From the NCBI RefSeq assembly GCF_018863415.1, contig NZ_JAHKSN010000014.1, positions 1 to 64,000 on the forward strand: a stretch of DNA of 64,000 nt, given 5' to 3'. Numbering within the stretch: the first letter of the stretch is position 1; every line of letters begins with the position of its first letter. This document shows positions 46,738 through 56,209 of this stretch, one piece after another. Below the pieces are notes generated by a model. That model did not search any database. It saw only the letters and a list, made by a program, of their open reading frames with translations, and had not been told where the DNA came from. Source of the stretch: Deinococcus aestuarii (GTDB lineage Bacteria; Deinococcota; Deinococci; Deinococcales; Deinococcaceae). The position numbers and the translations under genes were made by a program.

Positions 46738-47079
46738 TCAGGTGAGTTCGAGTTCGTCCAGCTCCAGTTCGTCCCCCTGAAGCAGGGTCGGCGTGGGCGC
46801 GTCGCACAGGGGGCAGCGCAGGCCGCGCGTCACGTCGAGTTCGACCGGGCCGTGGTTCGGGCACTCCCCCACCCCGGGCACGCGCACGATGCTCAAGTGG
46901 GCCCCCTCCAGCGGCGTCCCCTCGGCGCAGGCGGGAAAGGCGGCTTCCAGGGCTTCCGGCACGACGCTCGACCACTGGCCGACCCGCACGGTGACGGCCC
47001 GCGCCCGCGCCGCGCCGTGTTCGCGCAGCACCTCGCGGGCCACGTCGATGAGGGAAAGGGCGATGGAGGCCTCGTGCAT
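46738..47079 (-). CDS. hypA: Nickel metallochaperone HypA
   Basis: A 113-residue HypA with the N-terminal nickel motif Met-His-Glu (MHEASIALSLIDVARE) and the zinc-loop domain near residues 70-95. The usual C-x-x-C pair is only partly kept: the first knuckle reads GECPNH (Cys-x-x-His), the second is CPLC. The C-terminus is strongly acidic (LLQGDELELDELELT), which is uncommon. It follows ureC by nine bases and is followed by hypB, so it is transcribed with the urease subunits and presumably passes nickel to HypB and on to UreE or UreG. Confidence 0.85.
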   Translation of the reverse strand: MHEASIALSLIDVAREVLREHGAARARAVTVRVGQWSSVVPEALEAAFPACAEGTPLEGAHLSIVRVPGVGECPNHGPVELDVTRGLRCPLCDAPTPTLLQGDELELDELELT

Positions 47080-47088
47080 GGCCGGGCC

Positions 47089-48810
47089 TCAGAACAGGAA
47101 ATACTTCTGCCCCAGCGGCAGTGCGTCCACCGGCTCGCAGGTCATGAGTTCGCCGTCGACCCGCACCTCGTAGGTCTCGGGATTGACGTCGATATCAGGA
47201 GTCTCGGCGTTGAGCACCATGTCTTTCTTACCGATGGAACGAGTTTCTTTCACGGCGCTGTATGTTCGGCTCACCTCCGGCAGGTTCCCGGCCTCCAGGC
47301 TCGCCGCCGAGACGAAATGCAGGCAGGTGGAGGCGAGGGCCCCGCCGTGCGCCGCGAACATGGGGCGCGGGTAGACGGGCTGAGGGGTGGGAATACTGGC
47401 GTTCGCGTCCCCCATCTGCGCGGCGACGACCAGCCCGCCCTTGAGGATCATCGCCGGTTTCGCCCCGAAGAAGGCGGGCCGCCACAGCACGAGGTCCGCG
47501 AGTTTGCCGACCTCCACGCTCCCGACCTCGTGCGCGACGCCGTGCGCAATCGCCGGGTTGACCGTGTACTTGGCGACGAAACGCCGGGCGCGCAGGTTGT
47601 CGGCCCGCCCGTCCTCGCCCAGTCCGGGGATGGTCAGCGGCCCGCGCTGCACCTTCAGCTTGTGCGCGGTCTGCCAGGTGCGGGTGATGACTTCCCCCAC
47701 CCGGCCCATCGCCTGCGAGTCGCTGCTCATCATCGAGAAGACGCCCAGGTCGTGCAGCACGTCCTCGGCGGCGATGGTCTCGGGGCGGATGCGGCTCTCG
47801 GCAAAAGAGACGTCCTCGGGGATGCGCGGCGAGAGGTGGTGGCAGACCATCAGCATGTCGAGGTGTTCGTGCAGCGTGTTCACCGTGAAGGGCATGGTGG
47901 GATTGGTCGAACTCGGCAGCACGTTCGGCAGCCCGGCGACCTTGATGATGTCCGGGGCGTGCCCGCCCCCCGCCCCCTCGGTGTGGAAGGTGTGGATGGT
48001 GCGCCCCGCGAAGGCCCGGATGGAGTCCTCCACGAAGCCCGACTCGTTGAGGGTGTCGGTGTGGATGGCGACCTGGATGTCGAACTCGTCGGCCACGCCG
48101 AGCGCCGCGTCGATGGCGGCAGGCGTGGTGCCCCAGTCCTCGTGGAGCTTGAGGCCCAGCGCCCCCGCGCGAATCTGCTCGGCCAGCGGCGGCTGCGTGC
48201 TCGCGTTCCCCTTGCCCAGGAGGCCGAAGTTGAGCGGCAGGCCGTCCAGCGCCCCCAGCATCCGGTGGATGTGCCACGCGCCCGGCGTGCAGGTGGTCGC
48301 GCTCGTGCCCGCGGTCGGCCCGGTGCCGCCGCCGATCATGGTCGTGACGCCTGATTCGAGGGCCGTCCAACATTGCTGAGGCGCGATGAAGTGGATGTGG
48401 GTGTCCACCCCGCCCGCCGTCAGGATGTGTCCCTCGCCCGCGACAATCTCCGTGCTCGCGCCGATGGTCAGCCCGGGGCTCACGCCGTCCTGGGTACCCG
48501 GGTTGCCCGCCTTGCCGATGGCGCTGATCCGTCCGTCCTTCACCCCCACGTCCGCCTTCACCACCCCCCAGTGGTCGAGGATCACCGCGTTCGTGATCAC
48601 GAGGTCGGGCACGTCCGGGTCCTCCCGCGTGGCCGTGCTGCTCTGCCCCAGCCCGTCGCGGATGACCTTGCCGCCGCCGAACTTGACCTCCTCGCCGTAG
48701 GTGGTGTGATCCTTCTCGATCTCGATGAGGAGGGCCGTGTCCCCCAGCCGTACCCGGTCCCCGGTGGTGGGGCCGTAGAGGTCGGCGTACTGGCGGCGGG
48801 TGACCCTCAC
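47089..48810 (-). CDS. ureC: Urease subunit alpha
   Basis: A 573-residue catalytic urease subunit (family about 567-572). Nickel ligands and catalytic residues are visible: GGVDTHIHF (two His), the carbamylated Lys in [31 protein letters not shown], the flap [24 protein letters not shown] with its catalytic His, and [11 protein letters not shown] with the metal Asp. The N-terminus reads [17 protein letters not shown]. The GTG start at 48810 overlaps the stop of ureAB (GTGA). It hydrolyses urea to ammonia and carbamate. The complete motif set predicts an active enzyme. Confidence 0.96.
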   Translation of the reverse strand: MRVTRRQYADLYGPTTGDRVRLGDTALLIEIEKDHTTYGEEVKFGGGKVIRDGLGQSSTATREDPDVPDLVITNAVILDHWGVVKADVGVKDGRISAIGKAGNPGTQDGVSPGLTIGASTEIVAGEGHILTAGGVDTHIHFIAPQQCWTALESGVTTMIGGGTGPTAGTSATTCTPGAWHIHRMLGALDGLPLNFGLLGKGNASTQPPLAEQIRAGALGLKLHEDWGTTPAAIDAALGVADEFDIQVAIHTDTLNESGFVEDSIRAFAGRTIHTFHTEGAGGGHAPDIIKVAGLPNVLPSSTNPTMPFTVNTLHEHLDMLMVCHHLSPRIPEDVSFAESRIRPETIAAEDVLHDLGVFSMMSSDSQAMGRVGEVITRTWQTAHKLKVQRGPLTIPGLGEDGRADNLRARRFVAKYTVNPAIAHGVAHEVGSVEVGKLADLVLWRPAFFGAKPAMILKGGLVVAAQMGDANASIPTPQPVYPRPMFAAHGGALASTCLHFVSAASLEAGNLPEVSRTYSAVKETRSIGKKDMVLNAETPDIDVNPETYEVRVDGELMTCEPVDALPLGQKYFLF

Positions 48811-49493
48811 GGGCTGCCCCCGAAGCCCGCTTCCCTGGCCCGCTCCAGCGCCGCCTCCCGCATTCCCGGCGCGTCCAGTGCCCCACTCACGAGGGCGTTC
48901 ATGCCGTACACCGTGCGCGTTCCCCCCAGCGGCACGAGTCCCACCTCGCGCTCCTCGCCGGGCTCGAAGCGGACGGCGGTTCCGGCGGGGATATTCAGGC
49001 GCTGACCGTAGGCGGCGGCGCGGTCGAAAGCCAGGCCCGCGTTGACCTCGAAGAAATGGAAGTGACTGCCCACCTGGATGGGTCGGTCTGCCGTGTTCGT
49101 CACGGTGAGCGGTGTGACGGGCCGCCCGGCGTTGAGCTCGACCTCGCCTTCTTCCAGCAGGTACTCCCCGGCAATCACGGCGCTGGCGCCGCCGCGGATC
49201 GGGTCGTGGATGGTCACCAGCTTGGTGCCGTCGGGAAAGGTGCCCTCCACCTGGATGTCGTGGATGAGTTCGGGCACGCCGTCCAGCACGTCGTCGGGCG
49301 TGAGGAGCGTGGCGCCCCAGCCCATCAGGTCCTCCACGCTCCTCCCGTCGCGGACGCCCTCCAGCACTTCGGCGGTGATGAGGGCGACGGCCTCCGGGTG
49401 GTTGAGCCTGAGTCCGCGGGCCCGGCGTTTTCTCGCCACCTCGGCGGCGGTGAAGATCAGCAGCTTGTCGCGTTCCCGTTCGGTGAGTTGCAT
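48807..49493 (-). CDS. ureAB: Urease fused gamma/beta subunit
   Basis: A 228-residue fusion. Residues 1-100 are the gamma subunit ([61 protein letters not shown]). Residues about 108-228 are the beta subunit ([64 protein letters not shown]). Fusions of this kind are known from Helicobacter and some Gram-positives. It is the first gene of the minus-strand urease operon and is translationally coupled to ureC. Confidence 0.93.
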   Translation of the reverse strand: MQLTERERDKLLIFTAAEVARKRRARGLRLNHPEAVALITAEVLEGVRDGRSVEDLMGWGATLLTPDDVLDGVPELIHDIQVEGTFPDGTKLVTIHDPIRGGASAVIAGEYLLEEGEVELNAGRPVTPLTVTNTADRPIQVGSHFHFFEVNAGLAFDRAAAYGQRLNIPAGTAVRFEPGEEREVGLVPLGGTRTVYGMNALVSGALDAPGMREAALERAREAGFGGSP

Positions 49494-49579
49494 CCCGCTC
49501 GCCTCCCTGGGCCTGTCTCCGGCGACAGCGCCTCAAGCTCCAGGGTACGCGACCATAGGCAGGGGCGCTGGGTTTTTCT

Positions 49580-49591
49580 AAACAACTTGCA
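49580..49591. promoter_or_regulatory. Half-site of the urt/NMT1 operator before the urease operon
   Basis: AAACAACTTGCA matches the right arm of the 34-bp inverted repeats (GAACAAATTGCA and TGACAATCTGCA) at most positions, including AACAA and TTGCA. The partner arm on the other side is missing. It lies 87 bases upstream of ureAB, between the two divergent urea operons. It might be a weaker or auxiliary site of the same regulator. Confidence 0.35.
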
Positions 49592-49630
49592 TCGACGTTT
49601 GGAAAAGTCCCCTTATGCTCCTGGCGTTCG

Positions 49631-49664
49631 TGCAGTTTGTTCCAAATAGTTTGAACAAATTGCA
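49631..49664. promoter_or_regulatory. 34-bp inverted repeat, candidate operator of the urtABCDE operon
   Basis: The arms TGCAGTTTGTTC and GAACAAATTGCA pair at 11 of 12 positions around a 10-base spacer (CAAATAGTTT). It is the same length and design as the repeat before the NMT1-type importer at 40504-40537. The site is 99 bases before urtA and 138 before ureAB in the divergent spacer, so it could act on both. The AT-rich core suggests it overlaps a promoter. Confidence 0.65.
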
Positions 49665-49763
49665 CAACAAGGCGCGTCCGGTCAAGACAGTTCCTTCCCC
49701 CGTGTCGAACGTCTGCCGGGAGACCGCGTTGCGGCGGCCAGCGTGCCGCCGAAGGGAGACCCC

Positions 49764-50948
49764 ATGACGACGCTCCGCAAGTTCAGTCTCGCAAGCCTCA
49801 GCCTCGCCCTGATCCTGGGCAACACGGCGGGCGCACAGGGCACCGTGAAGGTCGGCATCCTGCACTCGCTGACGGGCACGATGGCGATCAGCGAGATCAC
49901 CGTGGCGAACGCCGCCCAGCTCGCGGTGGACGAGATCAACGCGAAAGGGGGCGTGCTGGGCCGCAAGATCGTGGTCGTCAAGGAGGACGGCGCGTCCGAC
50001 TGGCCGACCTTCACGACCAAGGCGGAAAAGCTCCTCACCCAGGACAGGGTGGCGGCCGTGTTCGGTGGATGGACGAGCGCCAGCCGCAAGGCGATGCTGC
50101 CCGTCTTCGAGAAGAACAAGGGGCTGCTGTTCTACCCGGTGCAGTTCGAGGGCAACGAGTGCAGCCCGAACATCATCTACACGGGCGCCCAGCCCAACCA
50201 GCAGGCGCTCCCCGCGCTGGAATGGGCGCTGAGCCAGGGCTACCAGAACATCTTCTTGCTGGGCAGCGACTACGTGTACCCGCGCACCGCGAACCTGATC
50301 CTGAAAAAGCACATCACCGACCGGGGCGCCAAGGTCGCGGGCGAGGAGTACGTCGCGCTGGGCGGCACCGAGTTCAGCTCGGTCATCAACAAGATCAAGG
50401 CGGCCAGGCCCCAGGTCATCATCAACACGCTCAACGGCGACTCCAACGTCTCGTTTTTCAAGCAGTACCAGGCTGCCGGGTACAGCGCGGCGACCCTTCC
50501 CGTCATCTCCTTTTCCATCGCCGAGCAGGAGGCGCAGGCCATCGGTCCGGCGCTGCTGACCGGGCAGTACGCGACCTGGAACTACTTCCAGAGCCTGCCG
50601 AACGCCGCCAACAAGCGGTTCGTGGCCGCCTATCAGAAGAAGTACGGCAAGAACGCCGCCATCACCGACCCGATGGCGCACGCCTACATGGACGTGTACC
50701 TCTGGAAGGCCGCCGTCGAGAAGGCCAAGTCCTTCGACCCCGCCGCCGTCCGCAAGGCCATCGTGGGCATCAGCATGGACAGCCCGCTGGGCAAGATCAC
50801 CGTCGCCCCCAACGGCAGCCTCACCCAGACGGTCTACACCGGCCAGTCCGGCGCGGGCGGCCAGTTCAAGGTGATCGGCCAGAGCAAGGGCGTCGTGGCC
50901 CCGCAGCCCTACGACAAGCTGGCGTTCCCGGGGAAGACCTGCCCGTAA
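49764..50948 (+). CDS. urtA: Urea ABC transporter, substrate-binding protein
   Basis: A 394-residue exported protein of the Peripla_BP_5 type with the UrtA pattern. A signal peptide ends at [66 protein letters not shown] and [18 protein letters not shown], conserved among urea- and short-amide-binding proteins, follow. It should capture urea in the periplasm for UrtBC. The ATG at 49764 has GAAGGGAG five bases upstream. The gap to urtB (77 bases) shows no clear terminator. Confidence 0.9.
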   Translation: MTTLRKFSLASLSLALILGNTAGAQGTVKVGILHSLTGTMAISEITVANAAQLAVDEINAKGGVLGRKIVVVKEDGASDWPTFTTKAEKLLTQDRVAAVFGGWTSASRKAMLPVFEKNKGLLFYPVQFEGNECSPNIIYTGAQPNQQALPALEWALSQGYQNIFLLGSDYVYPRTANLILKKHITDRGAKVAGEEYVALGGTEFSSVINKIKAARPQVIINTLNGDSNVSFFKQYQAAGYSAATLPVISFSIAEQEAQAIGPALLTGQYATWNYFQSLPNAANKRFVAAYQKKYGKNAAITDPMAHAYMDVYLWKAAVEKAKSFDPAAVRKAIVGISMDSPLGKITVAPNGSLTQTVYTGQSGAGGQFKVIGQSKGVVAPQPYDKLAFPGKTCP

Positions 50949-51025
50949 GGTGGAAGTGGTGCGCAGTGCGCAGGACGAGGTGAGGTCAACCCGCGCACCG
51001 CCTACCGCCTCCCAAGGAGGCACAC

Positions 51026-51931
51026 ATGGACCCCGTTTTCCTCTTCGGCCAACTGTTCACGGGCCTCTCGGTGGCATCCATTCTGCTGCTCGCCGCGCTG
51101 GGGCTGGCGCTGAGTTTCGGGCTGATGCGCGTGATCAACATGGCGCACGGCGAGTTCCTGATGGTGGGAGGTTACCTGACGTACCTCGCGTCGCAGTGGC
51201 TGGGGCCGGACTTCCTGTGGCTGGCGTTCCCGCTGGCCTTCCTGGGGTCGGCGTTGCTGGGCGCCCTCCTGGAAGTGACCGTCATCCGGCGGCTGTACGG
51301 CAGGCCGCTCGACACGCTGCTCGCTACCTTCGGGGTCAGTCTGATCCTCCAGCAGGCGGCGCGGCAGCTCTTCGGGAGTACGGGCGTCCCGGTGACGGCG
51401 CCGGGGTGGCTGGCTGGAGCCTTCGTCGTTCACGGCGGGGCGCTGGACGGGCTGACCTTCCCGCACGTGCGGCTGTTCGTGATCGGCCTGTCGCTGCTCG
51501 TGCTGGGCGGGATGTGGTGGCTGCTGAACCGCTCACGCTTCGGGATGCACGTGCGGGCCGTGAACCAGAACCGCGAGGTCGCCTCGGCCCTCGGGGTGAA
51601 CACGCGGCGGCTGGACCTGCTGGTGTTCGCGCTCGGGAGCGGGGTGGCGGGAGTGGCGGGCGTGGGCCTCGCGCTGCTCGCCCCGGTAAACCCCACGGTG
51701 GGGGCGGCGTACATCGTCAACGCCTTTCTGGTCGTCGTGGTGGGCGGCGTGGGAAGCGTGCTGGGTGGGGCGGTCGCGGCGGTGGGGCTGGGCTTCGTGA
51801 CCGCGCTCACCGAGGGCTTCACCAGCGTGAGTCTCGCGCAGGCGATCTTGCTCGTGCTCGTCGTCGCCTTCTTGCAGTGGAAGCCGCGCGGCCTCTTCCC
51901 GACCCGCTCGCGCGCCCTGGAGGAGACGTGA
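51026..51931 (+). CDS. urtB: Urea ABC transporter, permease UrtB
   Basis: A 301-residue permease of the LivH class (BPD_transp_2) with about eight membrane helices. Its N-terminal hallmark is ALSFGLMRVINMAHGEFLMV near residue 30, and the C-terminal conserved loop reads VVVVGGVGSVLGGAVAAVGL near residue 230. UrtB proteins often have an additional N-terminal domain, which is absent here, so it resembles the shorter form. AAGGAGG lies eight bases before the ATG at 51026. It overlaps urtC by four bases. Confidence 0.88.
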   Translation: MDPVFLFGQLFTGLSVASILLLAALGLALSFGLMRVINMAHGEFLMVGGYLTYLASQWLGPDFLWLAFPLAFLGSALLGALLEVTVIRRLYGRPLDTLLATFGVSLILQQAARQLFGSTGVPVTAPGWLAGAFVVHGGALDGLTFPHVRLFVIGLSLLVLGGMWWLLNRSRFGMHVRAVNQNREVASALGVNTRRLDLLVFALGSGVAGVAGVGLALLAPVNPTVGAAYIVNAFLVVVVGGVGSVLGGAVAAVGLGFVTALTEGFTSVSLAQAILLVLVVAFLQWKPRGLFPTRSRALEET

Positions 51932-52995
51932 GCCGGGGCGGGGCGGCGGCGCTGGCCCTCGTCGCCGTGGGGCTCGTCCTGGCGCCCTTCTTCCTGGGCG
52001 CGTACCCGCTCGCGCTGCTGGGCCGGGTCCTCGCGCTGAGCATCGCGTCCATCGGCGTGTGCGTGATCTGGGGGCGCACGGGCATCCTCAGCCTGGGGCA
52101 GGGCCTCTTCTTCGGCCTGGGCGGGTACGCGCTCGCCATGCACCTCAAGCTGGCCGCCACGCCGCGGGGGGAGCTGCCCGACTTCATGGTGTACAACGGG
52201 GTCGAGGCGCTGCCGTGGTTCTGGAAGCCCTTTGCCAGCGCGCCCTTCGCCCTGGGCATGGTGCTGGTCCTCCCCGCGCTCGCCGCCGGGCTGGTCGGGT
52301 GGCTGATGTTCCGGCGGCGCATCACGGGCGTGTACGTGAGCATCATCACCCAGGCGCTCGTGCTCGCCTTCGTGACGTGGCTGGGCGGCTCGCAGGGCCT
52401 GACGAGCGGCACGAACGGCATCACCGACTTCCAGACGTTCCTGGGGATCAACCTGCGCGGCGAGGCCTTCCCGCGCGGCCTGTACTGGGCGACGCTGCTC
52501 GTCCTCGGGCTGGCGCTGGCGGGGACGGCCTGGGTCCTGCGCACCCCCTTCGGCTCGCTGCTCACCGCCGTCCGCGACAACGAGAACCGGACGCGCTTCC
52601 TCGGGTACAACCCCGCCGCCTTCAAGATCGCGGCCTTCGTGCTGGGCGGGGTGCTGGCGGGCGTCAGCGGGGCGCTCTACACCCTGCACCTGGGGACGAT
52701 CTCGCCCGCGATGATCGGGGTGGCCTTCGGCATCGAACTCGTCGTGTGGGTGGCGCTGGGGGGCCGCGCGAGCCTCTGGGGCGCGGTGGGCGGGCTGGTC
52801 CTCGGGCAACTGGCGAAAGACCGCATCTCCAGCGCGGCGCCGGACGCGTGGCTCTACCTCATGGGCGCGCTCTTCGTCCTCGTCGTGCTGGTGATGCCGC
52901 AGGGGGTGGCGGGGCTGCTGACCCGGCGCCGGGCCGCGCCGGTCCGGTCGTCCGCTGGGATCAAGGAGGTGGGCAATGTCGCTTCCGGGGACTGA
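51928..52995 (+). CDS. urtC: Urea ABC transporter, permease UrtC
   Basis: A 355-residue LivM-class permease with about 8-10 membrane helices. Conserved elements are CVIWGRTGILSLGQGLFFGL near residue 44, ITQALVLAFVTWLGGSQGLT, the UrtC-typical GTNGITDFQTFLGINL and SLLTAVRDNENRTRFLGYNP. The GTG start at 51928 overlaps the urtB stop (GTGA), and the end of the gene overlaps urtD by 20 bases. Together with UrtB it forms the channel. Confidence 0.89.
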   Translation: MSRGGAAALALVAVGLVLAPFFLGAYPLALLGRVLALSIASIGVCVIWGRTGILSLGQGLFFGLGGYALAMHLKLAATPRGELPDFMVYNGVEALPWFWKPFASAPFALGMVLVLPALAAGLVGWLMFRRRITGVYVSIITQALVLAFVTWLGGSQGLTSGTNGITDFQTFLGINLRGEAFPRGLYWATLLVLGLALAGTAWVLRTPFGSLLTAVRDNENRTRFLGYNPAAFKIAAFVLGGVLAGVSGALYTLHLGTISPAMIGVAFGIELVVWVALGGRASLWGAVGGLVLGQLAKDRISSAAPDAWLYLMGALFVLVVLVMPQGVAGLLTRRRAAPVRSSAGIKEVGNVASGD

Positions 52996-53770
52996 GCCGC
53001 TGCTCGACGTGCGGAACGTGACCGTCTCCTTCGACGGTTTCAAGGCCCTCCAAAACCTCAGCCTCGCGGTGCCGCGGGGCAGCCTGCGGGTGCTGATCGG
53101 GCCGAACGGGGCGGGGAAAAGCACCCTGCTCGACACCATCATCGGCAAGGTGCGGCCCGCGGGCGGGGAGGTGCGCTACCGGGGGCAGGTGATCTCCCGG
53201 CTGCCCGAGCACCGCATCGCCGCGCTGGGCATCTGCCGCAAGTTCCAGGCGCCCGGCGTGCTGGAGGGCCTGACCGTGCGGGAGAACCTGCTCGTCGCCG
53301 CCCGGCGCCGCAAGGGGGTGCTCGCCACGCTGTCGGCGCGGCCCACGTCTGCCGAACAGGAACGCGCGGACGAACTGCTGCGTCTGACCGGACTCTCCGA
53401 GCGGGCGGGGGTGAACGCGGCGGCGCTCGCGCACGGGGAGAAGCAGTGGCTGGAGATCGGCATGGTCGTCGCCGCCGACCCGGAACTGCTGCTGCTGGAC
53501 GAGCCGACCGCCGGGATGACGGCGCAGGAGACCGCGCAGACCGCAGGGCTGATCCACACGCTGGCGGGGCGGCACACCGTCCTCGTGATCGACCACGACA
53601 TGGCGTTCGTGGAGCTGCTGGGGGCGCCGGTCACCGTGCTGCACCAGGGGCAGGTCTTCCGGGAGGGGGAGTTGAAGACGCTGCGCGCCGATCCCGAGGT
53701 GATGGAGATCTACCTGGGCCGCCCCCGCGACGAACACACCGCCGCAAAGGAACCCCATGCTCAAGCTTGA
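52976..53770 (+). CDS. urtD: Urea ABC transporter, ATP-binding protein UrtD
   Basis: A 264-residue LivG-class ATPase. Walker [18 protein letters not shown] lies near residue 42, the Q-loop is ICRKFQAPGVLEGLTVRENLL, and the signature is unusual, AALAHGEKQWLEIGM, as in UrtD proteins. Walker B is LLLLDEPTAGMTAQE and the switch His is VLVIDHDMAFVE. The ATG at 52976 lies inside urtC, a common coupling in this operon. The C-terminus has a short charged tail. Confidence 0.9.
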   Translation: MSLPGTEPLLDVRNVTVSFDGFKALQNLSLAVPRGSLRVLIGPNGAGKSTLLDTIIGKVRPAGGEVRYRGQVISRLPEHRIAALGICRKFQAPGVLEGLTVRENLLVAARRRKGVLATLSARPTSAEQERADELLRLTGLSERAGVNAAALAHGEKQWLEIGMVVAADPELLLLDEPTAGMTAQETAQTAGLIHTLAGRHTVLVIDHDMAFVELLGAPVTVLHQGQVFREGELKTLRADPEVMEIYLGRPRDEHTAAKEPHAQA

Positions 53771-54461
53771 GAACGTCAGCGCCGCCTACGGGCAGAGCCC
53801 GGTGCTGTTCGGGGTGGATCTGGAGGTGGCGGACGGCGAGGCCGTCACCCTGATCGGGCGCAACGGGGTGGGCAAGACGACGCTGTTGCGGACGATCACG
53901 GGCCTGCATCCCGTGACCGGGGGCGGGGTGCGACTGAACGGCGAGCAGGTGGAGCGGCAACCCGCCTTCACCCGCGCCCGCGCCGGGCTGGCCTACGTGC
54001 CGCAGGGACGCGGCCTCTTCCCCCACCTGACGGTCCACGAGAACCTGCTGATGGGCCTGCCCGCCCTCTCGGGGCGCGAACTGGCGGGGCGGGAGATTCC
54101 TGAACTGGTGTACGACCTCTTCCCGATCTGCCGGGACATGGCCGGGCGCCCGGCAGGGAACCTCAGCGGCGGGCAGCAGCAGCAGGTGGCGATTGGGCGC
54201 GCGCTCGTCACGCGGCCGAAGTACCTCCTCCTCGATGAGCCCACGGAAGGCATCCAGCCCAGCATCGTGGGGGAGATCGAGGCGGCGCTGACCCGCGTCC
54301 GCCGGGAACTGCGGGTGGCCGTGCTGCTCGTCGAGCAGTACCTCGATTTCGCCTGGGCCTTCGCGGACCGCTACTACGTGATGCAAAAGGGCCGGGTGGT
54401 CGAGGGAGGCCTGACCCAAGACACCCCAGCACACGCGGTGCAGCGGTATTTGGGGGTGTGA
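53757..54461 (+). CDS. urtE: Urea ABC transporter, ATP-binding protein UrtE
   Basis: A 234-residue LivF-class ATPase. Walker A LIGRNGVGKTTLLRTITGL lies near residue 37, the Q-loop is AYVPQGRGLFPHLTVHENLL, the signature is GNLSGGQQQQVAIGRALV, Walker B reads YLLLDEPTEGIQPSIV, and VLLVEQYLDFAW carries the switch region with Q for H, as usual in LivF proteins. The ATG at 53757 overlaps urtD by 14 bases. It is the last gene of the operon, and no terminator was recognised. Confidence 0.9.
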   Translation: MLKLENVSAAYGQSPVLFGVDLEVADGEAVTLIGRNGVGKTTLLRTITGLHPVTGGGVRLNGEQVERQPAFTRARAGLAYVPQGRGLFPHLTVHENLLMGLPALSGRELAGREIPELVYDLFPICRDMAGRPAGNLSGGQQQQVAIGRALVTRPKYLLLDEPTEGIQPSIVGEIEAALTRVRRELRVAVLLVEQYLDFAWAFADRYYVMQKGRVVEGGLTQDTPAHAVQRYLGV

Positions 54462-54549
54462 CCGCGGTCGCCCAGAGTCTGACGAGCAACGCCTCATGTC
54501 AACCCCTCGGGCCCGTCGCAGCCTCCCTCGAACTCGGCGCGCTTCTCGG

Positions 54550-54845
54550 GTCGGGCCAGGCACCACCGGCAACCTCCTCACGCCGAGCGCCTCGCCCAAC
54601 CTCGTGGAGGTCGCGCAGGGGCAGTTCGCCAAACTCCGCGTGAACGTCCGGAAGGGCGCGGCCACGACCGGCGAGGCCCAACTGAGCCTGGAGGTACAGA
54701 ATGGGGCGGCCCCCTGCCCGCCGGGCTGGGCGTGAGCTTCGCCAGCAACCCGGTCACGCTCGGCCAGGGCACCGACGTGCAGCTCTTGACGGCCTCCACC
54801 CTCCCGCCCGGCGAATACCTGCTGCGGGTGGGGGGCGGAGACTGA
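54550..54845 (+). pseudogene. Fragment of an Ig-like repeat surface protein, frameshifted
   Basis: The reading LLTPSASPNLVEVAQGQ, LRVNVRKGAATTGEAQLSLE continues after a lost base as PLPAGLGVSFASNPVTLGQG, TDVQLLTASTLPPGEYLLRV and a stop at 54843-54845. This is one Ig-like beta-sandwich repeat as in large Deinococcus surface proteins. The break is at a run of four Gs near 54702; a fifth would restore the frame. The N-terminal remainder of the protein is missing. It is a small remnant between urtE and the next gene. Confidence 0.5.
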
Positions 54846-55088
54846 CGGTCGCCGCGTTCGAGCGGACCCCATCTGTATCCTTCTGATCGTCTTCATTTCC
54901 ACCTTGGGGGTTGACGGCTCTGACGGTAACGCCCAGGTAACGGACGGGCCCCAGGATTCGGGGCACACGAGCCCATGGACGGCGACCCCGCCGGGTGCCT
55001 CGCGCGAGACATGAGGGAGCGGTCGGCATGCGCCGGGGGGCTCTCACGACCCGGCTGGGACCCGGTGCAGGCCGACCCAGGAGGCCAG

Positions 55089-55982
55089 ATGAAGACCGGA
55101 CACCTTCGCGTCACCCCCCCTCTACGGGGCCGAACCGTGGCCCGAGCCCGGCCCGGCTGGCGACCCCTGCTGTGGAGTGCAGGGCTCCTCGCCGGTGTGG
55201 TCGCGCTGGGTCGGCTGGGCTTGCAGGTCCAGCCCCGGCCCTTCCCCGCCTACCCGCCTGCCGTGGGTACGCCCGAGACGGTGCCCCTCCCCGCCGGGCT
55301 GCCCGTCCCCGTGGAACGCTTCTACCGCCAGACCTACGGCGGGCGCGTCCCGGTGATCACCTCCGCCGTCATCACCGGGCGCGCGACCCTGCGACCCGTC
55401 CCCGGCGGCCCCGCCTTCCCCGCCCGCTTCCGCTTCATCCACGAGGCCGGGCGCAACTACCGCCATTCCATCGAGGCGACGTGGTTCGGCCTGCCGGTCC
55501 TGCGCGTGAACGAGTCGTACCTGGAGGGGGTGAGCCGCCAGGAGATGCCCCCGCCGTTCCCGTCGAGCATCGGTGACCCCAAGGGGGCGCAGGGGGCGAA
55601 CCTGGGGATGTGGTCGGAGACGATCTGGATGCCGGGCGTCTACCTCACCGATCCGCGCGTGAGGTGGGCGGCGGTGGACGACGAGACGGCCCTGCTGAGC
55701 GTGCCCTTCGGCGAGGCGCGCGAGACGTACGTGGTGAGGTTCGACCCCGCCACGGGACGGCCCCATCTCTTCGAGTCGATGCGGTACCACGATGGACAGA
55801 GCCGGGAAAAGACGCTGTGGATCAACCAGAACCTCTCGTGGGCAAGGCTCGGCGGGGTGACGCTGCCCAGGGAGGCCGCCGCGATCTGGCTCGACCAGGG
55901 GCGGCCCTGGGCGGTCTTCACCGCCGAGGAGGTCGTCTCCAACGTGGACGTGCGCGAAGCCCTGCGGCGCCGGGACCCGTGA
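55089..55982 (+). CDS. DUF6544 (formerly DUF6920) membrane-anchored protein
   Basis: A 297-residue protein with one N-terminal membrane segment (PLLWSAGLLAGVVALGRLGL) and a beta-rich extracytoplasmic domain of the DUF6544 family. Its hallmarks are GRATLRPVPGGPAFPARFRF, NYRHSIEATWFGLPVLRVNE, MWSETIWMPGVYLTDPRVRW and FTAEEVVSNVDVREAL. The function of the family is unknown; the fold resembles lipid- or lipoprotein-binding beta sheets. The ATG at 55089 has AGGAGG five bases upstream. It is followed 15 bases later by a damaged small membrane gene. Confidence 0.75.
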   Translation: MKTGHLRVTPPLRGRTVARARPGWRPLLWSAGLLAGVVALGRLGLQVQPRPFPAYPPAVGTPETVPLPAGLPVPVERFYRQTYGGRVPVITSAVITGRATLRPVPGGPAFPARFRFIHEAGRNYRHSIEATWFGLPVLRVNESYLEGVSRQEMPPPFPSSIGDPKGAQGANLGMWSETIWMPGVYLTDPRVRWAAVDDETALLSVPFGEARETYVVRFDPATGRPHLFESMRYHDGQSREKTLWINQNLSWARLGGVTLPREAAAIWLDQGRPWAVFTAEEVVSNVDVREALRRRDP

Positions 55983-55997
55983 GGGAGGAGGACCCCC

Positions 55998-56209
55998 ATG
56001 ACCACCTCACGGGGAGTCGTCCCCACCCTGCTCCTGAAGGGAGCGAACGCCCACGGCGGGGGCGCCGTTCGGGTCCGCCGCGGCCTCACGCTGGCGCCCG
56101 AGCCCTGCCCTGGCGGTCGGTCTGGTCGTCAGCGTGAATGTCGCCTTCTTTCCTGCTGGTGTTCTGGCTGGTCACCCGGGCCACGCGTGGGCCCGTTAAG
56201 CGGGTGTGA
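55998..56209 (+). pseudogene. Possible degenerate small membrane-protein gene
   Basis: An ATG at 55998 with GGAGGAGG upstream begins MTTSRGVVPTLLLKGANA. The sense then moves to the next frame (SRWRPSPALAVGLVVSVNVA) and to a third (FLLVFWLVTRATRGPVKRV, stop at 56207-56209), which together make a protein of about 70 residues with one membrane helix. Two frameshifts separate the pieces. I do not recognise a family, and the reconstruction is tentative. The 152 bases after it, up to the convergent glycosidase gene, show nothing. Confidence 0.35.

Noticed and set aside
47089..49665. A single 858-codon frame that includes ureC
   Set aside because: Only the last 573 codons are urease; the earlier part is the ureAB gene in another frame, and the GTG at 48810 overlaps the ureAB stop.
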